The position numbers and the translations under genes were made by a program. DNA of 8,902 bases, from the NCBI GenBank assembly GCA_023437285.1, contig JAEZGP010000483.1:1-8902 (forward strand), read 5' to 3'. The stretch is from Actinomycetes bacterium (GTDB lineage Bacteria; Actinomycetota; Actinomycetes; Mycobacteriales; Micromonosporaceae). Below, piece after piece: positions 1 through 5,691 of this stretch. Numbering within the stretch: the stretch's first letter is position 1; every line of letters starts with the position of its first letter. The notes below the pieces were generated by a model that saw only the letters and a list, made by a program, of their open reading frames with translations, did no database searches and was not told where the DNA came from.

Positions 1-105
1 CGCGGTGGCATACCGCGCGCCCTGACTCGTTTCCGGCGCGTTCATCGAACGCGGTAACCTTTCGGCTCGGCGCCGACCCCCCGGCGCCGCAGGGGGAGGA
101 TTCAC
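1..105 (+). promoter_or_regulatory. Upstream region of the LCP gene: two palindromes, possible promoter, strong RBS
   Basis: No gene is visible here. Two perfect inverted repeats, each 17 bp overall, are seen. CGCGGT-GGCAT-ACCGCG lies at 1-17, and CGCGTTC-ATC-GAACGCG at 37-53. The second ends one base before a possible -10 hexamer TAACCT (55-60), so it would lie in the promoter spacer and could be an operator. The best -35 candidate, TTCCGG at 31-36, is poor. The first palindrome could instead be the terminator hairpin of a gene left of the window; it has no T-tract. The ribosome binding site AGGGGGAGGA (91-100) is excellent and fixes the GTG start at 106. The promoter is inference; the palindromes and RBS are seen directly. 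Confidence 0.4.
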
Positions 106-1191
106 GTGTCCGTTCGCGTGCGCGTCATTCTGCTGTCCGCCGTCGCGCTGGTGCTGGTGGTCGCCGGCATCGCCGTCGTCGCGAACAAGGCCATCGACAA
201 GGCTGACAAGGCGATCCCGCAGACCGACCTGTTCGGTACGCCGTCGCCGTCGGCCGCCGCGCCGGCGAGCCCGACGCCCGAGCCCGGTGCCGACATCAAG
301 GGACCGCTGGACATCCTGCTCGTGGGCATCGACTCCCGCGAGTCGATTAAGACCTGGCAGCCGCATGCCGACACGGTCATGATCCTGCACGTCACCAAGG
401 ACCTGAAGAAGGCGTACCTGACATCGCTGCCCCGCGACCTGGTCGTGCGGATCCCGGCCTTCAAGAAGGCCAACTTCCCCGGCGAGACGACCAAACTGAC
501 GCACGCGATGAGCTACGGCTCCCGGGTGCCGGGCACCAGCATCCCCAAGGTGGCGCAGGGCTTCGAGCTGCTGGCCAGGACGGTCAGCGACTACACGGGC
601 ATCAAGCGGTTCGACGCGGGCGGCATCCTGACCTTCAACGGCATCAAGGAGCTGGTGGACAGCCTGGGCGGCATCGACATCTACGTCGACCAGAAGGTGA
701 CCTCAATCCACCGCAACACCAAGGGCCAGGCACTGTCGCGCGTGGGCGGCACCCCCAAGACGTACAGGGTGGGTCAGCAGAAGATGAACGGCTGGCAGGC
801 GCTCGACTACGCCCGCCAGCGTTACATCAGCGGCTCGGACTACGCCCGCCAGCGCCACAACCGCCAGCTCGTCAAGGCGATCATGGCCAAGCTGTTCAGC
901 AAAGACGTGGTGACCAACCCCGCGAACATCGACAAGATCCTGAAGGCGCTGGGCAAGACGCTTACCTTCGACGGGCGTGGCCACCGGGTCGTGGACTACG
1001 CCTTCGCCCTCAAGAACCTCAAGCCGGACAACGTGACCCTCGTGGGCCTGCCGGGCAACAGCGTGATGAGTGGCGGCGGCTACCAGGGTGAGTCGCTCAC
1101 CTCGATCCGCAAGAAGTACTTCGCCGCCCTGCGGGCGGACACGTTGGACCAGTTCGTCACGGCGAATCCGAAGCTGGTCAACCGGAGGTGA
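106..1191 (+). CDS. LCP (LytR-CpsA-Psr) family glycopolymer transferase, membrane-anchored
   Basis: LCP proteins move lipid-linked glycopolymers, such as teichoic-acid-like polymers or arabinogalactan, onto peptidoglycan at the outer face of the membrane. This 361-residue protein has a short basic N-terminus, one membrane segment (about 8-26), a Ser/Pro/Ala-rich linker (about 45-60) and an LCP domain (about 68-260). Family motifs are DILLVGIDSR (69-78), ADTVMIL (88-94), SLPRD (107-111, with the conserved Arg110), GIKELVDSLGGIDI (179-192) and the Arg-rich LDYARQR...DYARQRHNRQ (233-254). There is no LytR_C domain. GTG was chosen as start because AGGGGGAGGA ends 5 nt before it. The gene ends 88 bp before atpC on the same strand. 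Family assignment is firm; the glycopolymer substrate cannot be read from the sequence. Confidence 0.93.
   Translation: MSVRVRVILLSAVALVLVVAGIAVVANKAIDKADKAIPQTDLFGTPSPSAAAPASPTPEPGADIKGPLDILLVGIDSRESIKTWQPHADTVMILHVTKDLKKAYLTSLPRDLVVRIPAFKKANFPGETTKLTHAMSYGSRVPGTSIPKVAQGFELLARTVSDYTGIKRFDAGGILTFNGIKELVDSLGGIDIYVDQKVTSIHRNTKGQALSRVGGTPKTYRVGQQKMNGWQALDYARQRYISGSDYARQRHNRQLVKAIMAKLFSKDVVTNPANIDKILKALGKTLTFDGRGHRVVDYAFALKNLKPDNVTLVGLPGNSVMSGGGYQGESLTSIRKKYFAALRADTLDQFVTANPKLVNRR
805..854 (+). repeat. 17-bp exact direct repeat inside the LCP gene
   Basis: GACTACGCCCGCCAGCG occurs at 805-821 and again at 838-854, a 33-bp offset. Each copy encodes DYARQR. Both motif copies are a normal part of the LCP family signature (x-D-Y-x-R-x-R then D-Y-x-R-Q-R-H), so the protein repeat is functional. 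The identical codon choice is the only unusual part. Confidence 0.7.
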
Positions 1192-1241
1192 GCCCGCTCT
1201 CGGGGCCGGGAGCCCGGTGCGGGTCACGGCGGGACGCCTAC

Positions 1242-1272
1242 TAGACTGGCCGAACCACGACAGGTTAGGGAG
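1242..1272 (+). promoter_or_regulatory. Possible internal promoter and RBS of atpC
   Basis: TAGACT at 1242-1247 fits the actinobacterial -10 pattern TANNNT and would start transcription near 1254. No good -35 is seen 16-18 nt upstream. The ribosome binding site AGGGAG (1267-1272) lies 7 nt before the GTG at 1280 and decides that start. The short inverted repeat in 1206-1217 (CCGG-GAGC-CCGG) is too weak to call a terminator. The promoter is tentative; the RBS is well supported. Confidence 0.35.
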
Positions 1273-1279
1273 ATCCACC

Positions 1280-1564
1280 GTGTCGAAGCTCTTCCACGTC
1301 GAGCTCGTCGCCGTCGAGGCGAAGGTCTGGTCCGGTGAGGCCGAGGCGGTCTTCGCCCGGACGACGGAGGGTGAGCTGGGCGTCCTCGCCGGTCACGCGC
1401 CGCTGTTCGGCCAGCTCGCCGCCCCCGGCCAGGTGCGCATCAAGGTTGGCAACGGCGAGGAACTGCGCTACGACGTCGACGGCGGTTTCCTCTCGGTCAC
1501 CGACCACGGCGTCACCGTGCTCGCTGAAACCGCGGTGCCCGCGACCGCAGCCGCGGCGCACTGA
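1280..1564 (+). CDS. atpC: F0F1 ATP synthase epsilon subunit, short form
   Basis: The epsilon subunit sits on the gamma central stalk of F1 and couples rotation to catalysis. The protein is 94 residues. It matches the N-terminal beta-sandwich: FHVELVAVEAKVWSGEAEAVFART (5-28), GELGVLAGHAPLFGQLAPG-like segment (31-50), and YDVDGGFLSVTDHGVTVLAETA (64-85). It stops about where the beta-sandwich ends, followed only by an Ala-rich tail (PATAAAAH). The C-terminal two-helix domain of 120-140-residue epsilon subunits, which inhibits ATP hydrolysis in several bacteria, is absent. GTG 1280 is supported by the RBS at 1267-1272; a longer in-frame extension would overlap the LCP gene and has no family similarity. 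The DUF2550 gene follows after 11 nt, so the two are probably co-transcribed. No atpD lies directly upstream. Confidence 0.94.
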   Translation: MSKLFHVELVAVEAKVWSGEAEAVFARTTEGELGVLAGHAPLFGQLAAPGQVRIKVGNGEELRYDVDGGFLSVTDHGVTVLAETAVPATAAAAH

Positions 1565-1575
1565 GCGGGACGCCG

Positions 1576-1995
1576 ATGAAGATCTTCGAGGGGGTCTGCA
1601 TCGGCGTCGGACTCGCACTCCTTGCCCTGATGATCCTGTTCATCCGGCGCGAGGTCATTTCCCGCGGCGGTGGCACCATCGAGATGTACCTGCGGCTCAA
1701 CACCTTTGTGCCCGAACGCGGCTGGTCGCCCGGCCTGGGCAGGTTCGCCGGCAATCAGCTGCGCTGGTACCGGATCTTCAGTTTCGCCGTGCGGCCCCGA
1801 CGCGTGCTCAGCCGCGGGCAGCTCACGGTGGAGAACCGGCGGTCGCCCGAGGGTGAGGAACGCCTCGCGCTGCCGCCCGGCTACGTGGTCGTGCGGTGTG
1901 CGGGCGGCGCCGAGCCCGTCGAGATCGCCCTCGCCGAGGCGACCCTGACGGGCTTCCTGTCGTGGCTGGAGTCGGCCCCGCCCGTCAGCCGCTAG
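1576..1995 (+). CDS. DUF2550 family membrane protein
   Basis: This 139-residue protein has one N-terminal membrane segment (about 5-24), then basic RREVISRGGGTIEMYLRLN (24-42). The soluble domain includes GWSPGLGRFAGNQLRWYRIFSF (49-70), RRVLSRGQLTVENRRSP (75-91) and ALPPGYVVVRC (98-108). This pattern and its place just after atpC match DUF2550, the family of M. tuberculosis Rv1312. I know of no established function; the conserved position hints at a link with ATP synthase or cell-envelope upkeep, which is inference only. The start is ATG 1576 with a modest GGGA 5 nt upstream. The gene is tail-to-tail with the next one: its TAG (1993-1995) overlaps the opposite-strand stop in the tetranucleotide CTAG (1992-1995). 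Confidence 0.85.
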   Translation: MKIFEGVCIGVGLALLALMILFIRREVISRGGGTIEMYLRLNTFVPERGWSPGLGRFAGNQLRWYRIFSFAVRPRRVLSRGQLTVENRRSPEGEERLALPPGYVVVRCAGGAEPVEIALAEATLTGFLSWLESAPPVSR

Positions 1996-2564
1996 CGGTC
2001 GCGGCCGGGCACCCACAGCACGTCGCCGTCCGGGTTTGCCACCCGGGACAGGATGAACAGCAGGTCCGACAGCCGGTTGAGGTACGTCGCCGGCAGGGTC
2101 GCGGTGCGCTCCGGGTCCGTCTCGTAGAGGGCCCAGGCGCTGCGCTCCGCCCGGCGGGTGACCGTGCGGGCCACGTGCAGCAGCGCCGCGCCGGGGGTAC
2201 CCCCCGGAAGGATGAACGAGTCGAGTTTGCCCACGCGGGCGTTGAACTCGTCGCACCAGCCTTCCAGCCGCTCCACGTAGGCCGGGGTGATCCGCAGGGG
2301 CGGCCACTTGGGCTCGGGCTCGATTGGCGTACTTAGATCTGCTCCCACGTCGAACAGGTCGTTTTGTACGATCCGCAGCGGGGCAATGACGTCGTCGGCC
2401 AGTTGTCCCAGAGCGAGCGCCGCGCCGATCGCGGCGTTCGCCTCATCGACGTCGGCGTAGGCGGCGATGCGCGGATCGGTCTTGGCGACCCGGCTGCCGT
2501 CACCGAGCGCGGTGCTGCCGGTGTCGCCGGTCCGGGTGTAGATGCGGGTGAGGTGGACGGCCAT
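1992..2564 (-). CDS. ATP:cob(I)alamin adenosyltransferase, PduO type
   Basis: The enzyme transfers the 5'-deoxyadenosyl group of ATP to cob(I)alamin, giving adenosylcobalamin for enzymes such as methylmalonyl-CoA mutase. The 190-residue length is typical. Motifs seen are TRTGDTGST (10-18), [11 protein letters not shown] (37-47), [12 protein letters not shown] (67-78), SFILPGG (116-122), [10 protein letters not shown] (132-141) and [17 protein letters not shown] (161-177). These are the ATP- and cobalamin-binding signatures of the PduO family, not of CobA/BtuR. ATG 2564 was chosen because the motif starts close behind it and a -10 TAGGCT lies 7 nt upstream, which predicts a leaderless mRNA; no Shine-Dalgarno sequence is present. 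It is divergent from murA and convergent with DUF2550. No other B12 genes are nearby. Confidence 0.94.
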   Translation of the reverse strand: MAVHLTRIYTRTGDTGSTALGDGSRVAKTDPRIAAYADVDEANAAIGAALALGQLADDVIAPLRIVQNDLFDVGADLSTPIEPEPKWPPLRITPAYVERLEGWCDEFNARVGKLDSFILPGGTPGAALLHVARTVTRRAERSAWALYETDPERTATLPATYLNRLSDLLFILSRVANPDGDVLWVPGRDR

Positions 2565-2601
2565 GGCATACAGCCTAGGGGGCGTCGCGGTGGCGGGTCA
2601 G
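2565..2601 (-). promoter_or_regulatory. Leaderless promoter of the cobalamin adenosyltransferase gene
   Basis: Read on the minus strand, a CTGACC -35-like element (2601-2596) and TAGGCT -10 (2577-2572) are separated by 18 nt. The -10 is followed by exactly 7 nt and then the ATG (2564). This TANNNT-N7-start layout is the standard actinobacterial leaderless arrangement, putting the transcription start at or next to the A of ATG. No ribosome binding site is seen. The element is inferred from layout and sequence. Confidence 0.6.
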
Positions 2602-2612
2602 CCGCTGGGTGC

Positions 2613-2646
2613 GCGACCCGGAGACGACGACCCTACGATGGGCGCC
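2613..2646 (+). promoter_or_regulatory. Leaderless promoter of murA
   Basis: TACGAT (2634-2639) is followed by 7 nt and then GTG at 2647, mirroring the promoter of the divergent neighbour. The upstream -35 is weak: GCGACC at 2613-2618 shares only GAC with TTGACA, at a 15-nt spacing. The in-frame ATG at 2638 lies within and just past the -10, so it would not be transcribed from this promoter. The N-terminal numbering of MurA also favours GTG 2647. Confidence 0.5.
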
Positions 2647-3942
2647 GTGGATGTCATCCGGGTCAGGGGCGGCGCGCGGCTGGCCGGTGAGGTGCCGGTC
2701 GTCGGGGCGAAGAACTCAGCTCTCAAGCTCATGGCGGCCGCGCTGCTCGCGCCGGGCCGCAGCACGCTGTCGAATGTGCCCCGGATCACCGACATGGCCC
2801 TCATGGCCGAGGTGCTGCGCCGCCTGGGCTGCCGGGTGGACGCCGTCGAGTCCGACGAGCTGGGCGTGGAGTTGGCCGTGGACGTGCCGGCCGACGGGCT
2901 CGGCGCCGAGGCCGACTACGACCTGGTGCGCCGCCTACGCGCGTCCATCTGCGTGCTGGGGCCGCTGCTGGCCCGCTGTGGCTCCGTACGGGTCGCCCAC
3001 CCCGGCGGCGACGCGATCGGCTCGCGCGGGCTCGACATGCACATCAGCGGGCTCGCCCGGATGGGCGCCGAGATCAGTGGCGAGCACGGGTTCATCATCG
3101 CCCGGGCCGACCGCCTGCGTGGCGCCATGATCTGGCTGGACTTCCCCAGCGTCGGCGCCACCGAGAACCTGCTCATGGCGGCCGTCCTCGCCAAGGGCAC
3201 AACCGAGATCGACAACGCGGCCCGCGAGCCCGAGATCGTCGACCTGTGCGACATGCTCGTCGCGATGGGCGCCCAGATCGAGGGCGCGGGCACCTCCACC
3301 CTGGTCGTCACGGGCGTGGACGAGCTGCGACCGGTCGCCCACCGTACGGTCGGTGACCGCATCGTGGCCGGCACCTGGGCGTTCGGCGCGGCCATGACGC
3401 GCGGGGACGTCACCGTGACCGGCATCAACCCGGCCTCGCTCGAGATCGCCCTGGACAAGCTCGCCACCGCCGGCGCCGCCATCGAGACGGGCAAGGACCA
3501 TTTCAGGGTACGGATGGACGAGCGTCCCGCCGCGATCGACATCGTGACGCTGCCCTACCCGGGGTTCGCCACCGACCTGCTGCCCATGGCGATCGGCCTG
3601 GCCGCCGTGAGCGACGGCGCGTCCATGATCACCGAGAACATCTTCGACGGTCGGTTCATGTTCGTCCAGGAGGTCGTCCGCCTCGGCGCCGAGATCCGTA
3701 CGGACGGCAAGCACGCCGTGGTCCGCGGCAGGGACCGGCTGTCGGCCGCCCCAGTGCGCGCCACCGACATCCGGGCCGGCGCCGGCCTGGTCATCGCGGG
3801 CCTGTGCGCCGACGGGGTGACCGAGGTGTCGCACGTGCACCACATCGACCGGGGGTACCCGGACTTCGTCAACGACCTGCACCGCCTCGGCGCGCACGTG
3901 GAGCGGGTCGTCGCCCCGCCGGAGCCCGAGTTCGGGCTGTAG
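2647..3942 (+). CDS. murA: UDP-N-acetylglucosamine 1-carboxyvinyltransferase MurA, Asp-type (fosfomycin-insensitive)
   Basis: MurA transfers enolpyruvate from PEP to UDP-GlcNAc, the first committed step of peptidoglycan synthesis, in the cytoplasm. From the GTG start the protein has 431 residues. [14 protein letters not shown] (18-31) puts the catalytic Lys at 22, as in E. coli. [15 protein letters not shown] (118-132) is the active-site loop, with Asp122 (codon 3010-3012) in place of the Cys that fosfomycin alkylates. [13 protein letters not shown] (303-315) holds the conserved Asp310, and HIDRGY (399-404) holds the conserved Arg402. [10 protein letters not shown] (170-179) is also typical. 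The longer frame from 2542 runs into the divergent gene and is rejected; ATG 2638 is possible but lies in the -10. The last codons and stop fall in the 32-bp hairpin array that continues downstream. Confidence 0.97.
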   Translation: MDVIRVRGGARLAGEVPVVGAKNSALKLMAAALLAPGRSTLSNVPRITDMALMAEVLRRLGCRVDAVESDELGVELAVDVPADGLGAEADYDLVRRLRASICVLGPLLARCGSVRVAHPGGDAIGSRGLDMHISGLARMGAEISGEHGFIIARADRLRGAMIWLDFPSVGATENLLMAAVLAKGTTEIDNAAREPEIVDLCDMLVAMGAQIEGAGTSTLVVTGVDELRPVAHRTVGDRIVAGTWAFGAAMTRGDVTVTGINPASLEIALDKLATAGAAIETGKDHFRVRMDERPAAIDIVTLPYPGFATDLLPMAIGLAAVSDGASMITENIFDGRFMFVQEVVRLGAEIRTDGKHAVVRGRDRLSAAPVRATDIRAGAGLVIAGLCADGVTEVSHVHHIDRGYPDFVNDLHRLGAHVERVVAPPEPEFGL

Positions 3943-4050
3943 CCGTCGGGCGGGAGCCCAGGTTTGGGCGGTAGCCGTCGGGCGAGAGCCCGGGTCCGGG
4001 CTGTAGTCGTCCGGCCGGGAACCCGGAGTCCTGGCTGTCGCCGTCAGGCC
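3922..4050. repeat. Four-unit degenerate 32-bp tandem repeat with hairpins, between two convergent genes
   Basis: Units lie at 3922-3953, 3954-3985, 3986-4018 (33 bp) and 4019-4050. Units 1-3 begin GAGCCC and carry a 4-nt loop flanked by paired arms: AGCCCG-AGTT-CGGGCT (3923-3938), GCCCA-GGTT-TGGGC (3956-3969) and AGCCCG-GGTC-CGGGCT (3987-4002). Unit 4 keeps a weaker CCGG-AGTC-CTGG with a G-T pair. In unit 2 both sides of one pair changed (G-C to A-T), so pairing is kept while sequence drifts; all loops fit RGTY. The murA stop is in unit 1 and the stop of the opposing gene is in unit 4. The likely role is a two-way transcription terminator. The repeat is seen; the function is inferred. Confidence 0.75.
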
Positions 4051-4532
4051 GGCCAGCCGACGACGCGGCGGGCCCGGAACAGGTCGGACTCGAACACCAG
4101 CACCCGTACCTGGCCGTCCGCGGCGTCCGCGGTCGTGGCGCGGATGCCGGCCTCGGCGAGCAGGCTCACGGCGGCGTGCGCCGAGTCCTCGGTTTCGGCC
4201 AGGGTGGCGACCCGCAGCAGGCCGTAGTCGTCGTGCGGCGGTAGCGCCGCCGTGGTGGCCGGCGGGTCCACCGACGCCGGCGGGTCCAGCGACGCAGGCG
4301 GGTCCAGCGTCGCCGGTGGGGCCACCGTGTCCACCGTTTCGGTGGCGGGGTCGGCCACCGCGACTTCGGCGATCCCCTCGTCGGTGCCCCCGGGTCGCGG
4401 GTCGAAGTCGTCGAGGTCGTCGGGCTCGGGCACGTCGCTGAAGGCCCACTTGAGTACCAGGGCGAGCCCGCCGACGAGGGCCAATGCCAGCAGCGGCGCG
4501 AGAAAGTAGCTCAACCCGTGCGTGAGGGGCAC
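4044..4532 (-). CDS. Membrane-anchored protein with DUF2007-like C-terminal domain
   Basis: This 162-residue protein has one N-terminal membrane segment (about 9-31), an acidic stretch (DVPEPDDLDDFDP, 33-45) and a low-complexity linker. The linker has a six-residue repeat, L/V-D-P-P-A-S/T, in about 76-93. The small C-terminal domain (about 104-162) reads LLRVATLAETEDSAHAAVSLL, then EAGI, QVRVLVFESD and ARRVVGW. Its pattern of an LxxVATxxxxxEAxxxxxLLxxxGI core followed by a beta strand and an A-R/V-helix resembles DUF2007, often annotated as a putative signal-transducing protein. The family call is moderate and the partner is unknown. The start is GTG 4532; there is no Shine-Dalgarno sequence, and a weak CACACT lies 6 nt upstream, so the mRNA may be leaderless. 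It converges on murA. Confidence 0.75.
   Translation of the reverse strand: MPLTHGLSYFLAPLLALALVGGLALVLKWAFSDVPEPDDLDDFDPRPGGTDEGIAEVAVADPATETVDTVAPPATLDPPASLDPPASVDPPATTAALPPHDDYGLLRVATLAETEDSAHAAVSLLAEAGIRATTADAADGQVRVLVFESDLFRARRVVGWPA
4261..4332 (-). repeat. 18-bp tandem repeat encoding a DPPA-rich linker
   Basis: Four 18-bp units start at 4261, 4279, 4297 and 4315. The first three differ at only a few bases; the fourth is more diverged. On the coding (minus) strand they give a six-residue DPPAS/T repeat in the linker between the membrane segment and the C-terminal domain. The unit is a multiple of three, so copy-number change would alter linker length without breaking the frame. Confidence 0.7.
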
Positions 4533-4732
4533 GCTGTCAGTGTGCCACCGCAGGTGGGAGGGGATGCCCTGAACGGGCGTTCCGGCAGGGTCGGTAGGGT
4601 CTCGGCCAGGGGTCGGGCGGGGCGGACCCGGCAGAGCCCGGCGAGCGCGGATCGTCGGCCGCGGGCCTTGCGGAGAAGTGCCCCTTTCCGGGGCGCGGTC
4701 TGCGACCCTGAGGAACGAGTAGGGGGTGCGGG
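4533..4732. promoter_or_regulatory. Divergent intergenic region with an inverted repeat, possible promoter and hairpin
   Basis: No gene is supported here. A 13-bp inverted repeat CCACC-GCA-GGTGG (4545-4557) lies just upstream of the minus-strand CACACT and could be an operator. On the plus strand TAGGGT (4595-4600) fits TANNNT and could drive the dehydrogenase, leaving a leader of about 125 nt. That leader contains a small hairpin GCCCC-TTTCC-GGGGC (4680-4694). AGGGGG (4721-4726), 6 nt before ATG 4733, is a clear ribosome binding site. The promoter and operator are tentative. Confidence 0.3.
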
Positions 4733-5584
4733 ATGGCAGGGCGTCTGGCGGTCGTCGGGGCCGGTCTGATGGGTTCGGGCATCGCCCAGGTGGCGGCCCA
4801 GGCGGGGTGGCAGGTGACGCTGCGCGACCTGGACGACGCGGCCACCGCGCGGGGGCTGGCAGCCGTGCGGGCGTCGCTGGAGAAGTTCGCCGCCAAGGGC
4901 ACGATCGCGGCCGAGGACGTGGCCGCCGCGCTGGAGCGGATCACCACGACCACCGACCTTGACGCCGTCGCCGACGCCGACATCGTCGTCGAGGCCGTCT
5001 TCGAGCACCTGGAGCTCAAGCAGGAGATCTTCCGGGAGCTGGACCGCCTGTGCGTGGACGGCGCGGTCCTGGCGACCAACACCTCCGCCATCCCGGTCAC
5101 CCAGATCGCGGCGGTGACCGCCCGGCCGGAGGCGGTCGTCGGTACGCACTTCTTCTCGCCCGTACCGATGATGAAGTTGTGCGAGTTGGTGCGCGGGTAC
5201 AAGACGAGCGACGCGACGCTCGCGACCGCCCGCGCGTTCGCCGAGGAGATCGGCAAGACGTGCATCGTCGTCAACCGCGACATCGCGGGCTTCGTCACCA
5301 CGCGCCTGATCACCGCGCTCGTCATGGAGGCCGTGAGCATCGTGGAGAGCGGCGTGGTCACCCCGGAGGACCTCGACACGGCGTGCAAGCTCGGCTTCGG
5401 CCACGCCATGGGCCCGCTGGCCACGACCGACCTCACCGGCGTCGACGTGCTGCTGCACGCCACGCTCAACATCCACGCCGACACCGCCGACCCGAAGTTC
5501 TTCCCGCCCGAGCTGCTGCAGCGCATGGCCGCTGCCGGCGACCTGGGCCGCAAGACCGGCAAGGGCTTCTACGACTACGGCTAG
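4733..5584 (+). CDS. 3-hydroxybutyryl-CoA / 3-hydroxyacyl-CoA dehydrogenase
   Basis: The enzyme interconverts 3-hydroxyacyl-CoA and 3-oxoacyl-CoA with NAD(P) in short-chain acyl-CoA metabolism. The 283-residue length is typical. The N-terminal Rossmann fold has GAGLMGSGIA (9-18), an acidic RDLD (31-34) and DIVVEAVFE (83-91). ATNTSAIP (114-121) holds the catalytic-site Ser118. GTHFFSPVPMMKLCELVRG (137-155) holds the catalytic pair His139 and Glu151. The C-terminal helical domain has GFGHAMGPLATTDLTGVD (221-238) and ends GRKTGKGFYDYG. The usual Asn of GFxxNR is Thr190 here (GFVTTRL). From memory, Streptomyces homologues of this subgroup look alike. Start ATG 4733 follows AGGGGG by 6 nt. It stands alone between divergent and downstream genes, so its pathway (butyrate, PHB or ethylmalonyl-CoA) cannot be told. 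Confidence 0.93.
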   Translation: MAGRLAVVGAGLMGSGIAQVAAQAGWQVTLRDLDDAATARGLAAVRASLEKFAAKGTIAAEDVAAALERITTTTDLDAVADADIVVEAVFEHLELKQEIFRELDRLCVDGAVLATNTSAIPVTQIAAVTARPEAVVGTHFFSPVPMMKLCELVRGYKTSDATLATARAFAEEIGKTCIVVNRDIAGFVTTRLITALVMEAVSIVESGVVTPEDLDTACKLGFGHAMGPLATTDLTGVDVLLHATLNIHADTADPKFFPPELLQRMAAAGDLGRKTGKGFYDYG

Positions 5585-5612
5585 CGGCGACCCCCCACCG
5601 CCGCGCGCCGGG

Positions 5613-5684
5613 TAGCATCAGCTCTCGTCGATAGTGGCCGCCCGGTGAGGCGCGCGCTAGCCGATGGTGACGGTGGGGAAGGGG
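5613..5684 (+). promoter_or_regulatory. Possible promoter and RBS of the DoxX-like gene
   Basis: TAGCAT (5613-5618) fits the -10 pattern TANNNT; the -35 region is C-rich and unconvincing. The transcript would have a leader of about 65 nt. The purine-rich GGGGAAGGGG (5675-5684), 7 nt before the TTG at 5692, is a strong ribosome binding site and decides this rare start over the ATG at 5710. No terminator is visible after the dehydrogenase stop at 5584, so read-through from it is also possible. Confidence 0.35.
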
Positions 5685-5691
5685 CGAGCGG

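Noticed and set aside
37..53. LexA (SOS) box
   Set aside because: The half-sites are GTTC then GAAC, the reverse of the actinobacterial CGAAC-N4-GTTCG consensus, with a 3-nt centre.
1201..1220. Terminator between the LCP gene and atpC
   Set aside because: The stem is only 4 bp with no T-tract, too weak to support.
1070..1279. In-frame upstream extension of atpC
   Set aside because: It overlaps the LCP coding end, has no similarity to epsilon subunits, and GTG 1280 has a good RBS.
1468..2307. 279-codon minus-strand frame across DUF2550 and the adenosyltransferase
   Set aside because: It is out of frame with the adenosyltransferase, whose motifs lie in another minus frame, and has no domain.
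3922..4050. CRISPR array reading of the 32-bp units
   Set aside because: Units are directly tandem with no spacers, are degenerate, and start inside murA.
2935..4449. 504-codon open frame on the minus strand across murA
   Set aside because: It is antisense to an unmistakable murA, has low-complexity Arg/Gly/Pro/Ala composition and no recognisable domain; GC-rich codon bias opens such frames.
4518..4769. 83-codon plus-strand frame in the divergent intergenic region
   Set aside because: It has no RBS, low-complexity Arg/Gly composition, and runs into the dehydrogenase in another frame.
4511..5562. Two long minus-strand frames over the dehydrogenase
   Set aside because: They are antisense to a complete dehydrogenase with Rossmann and catalytic motifs; composition is low complexity.
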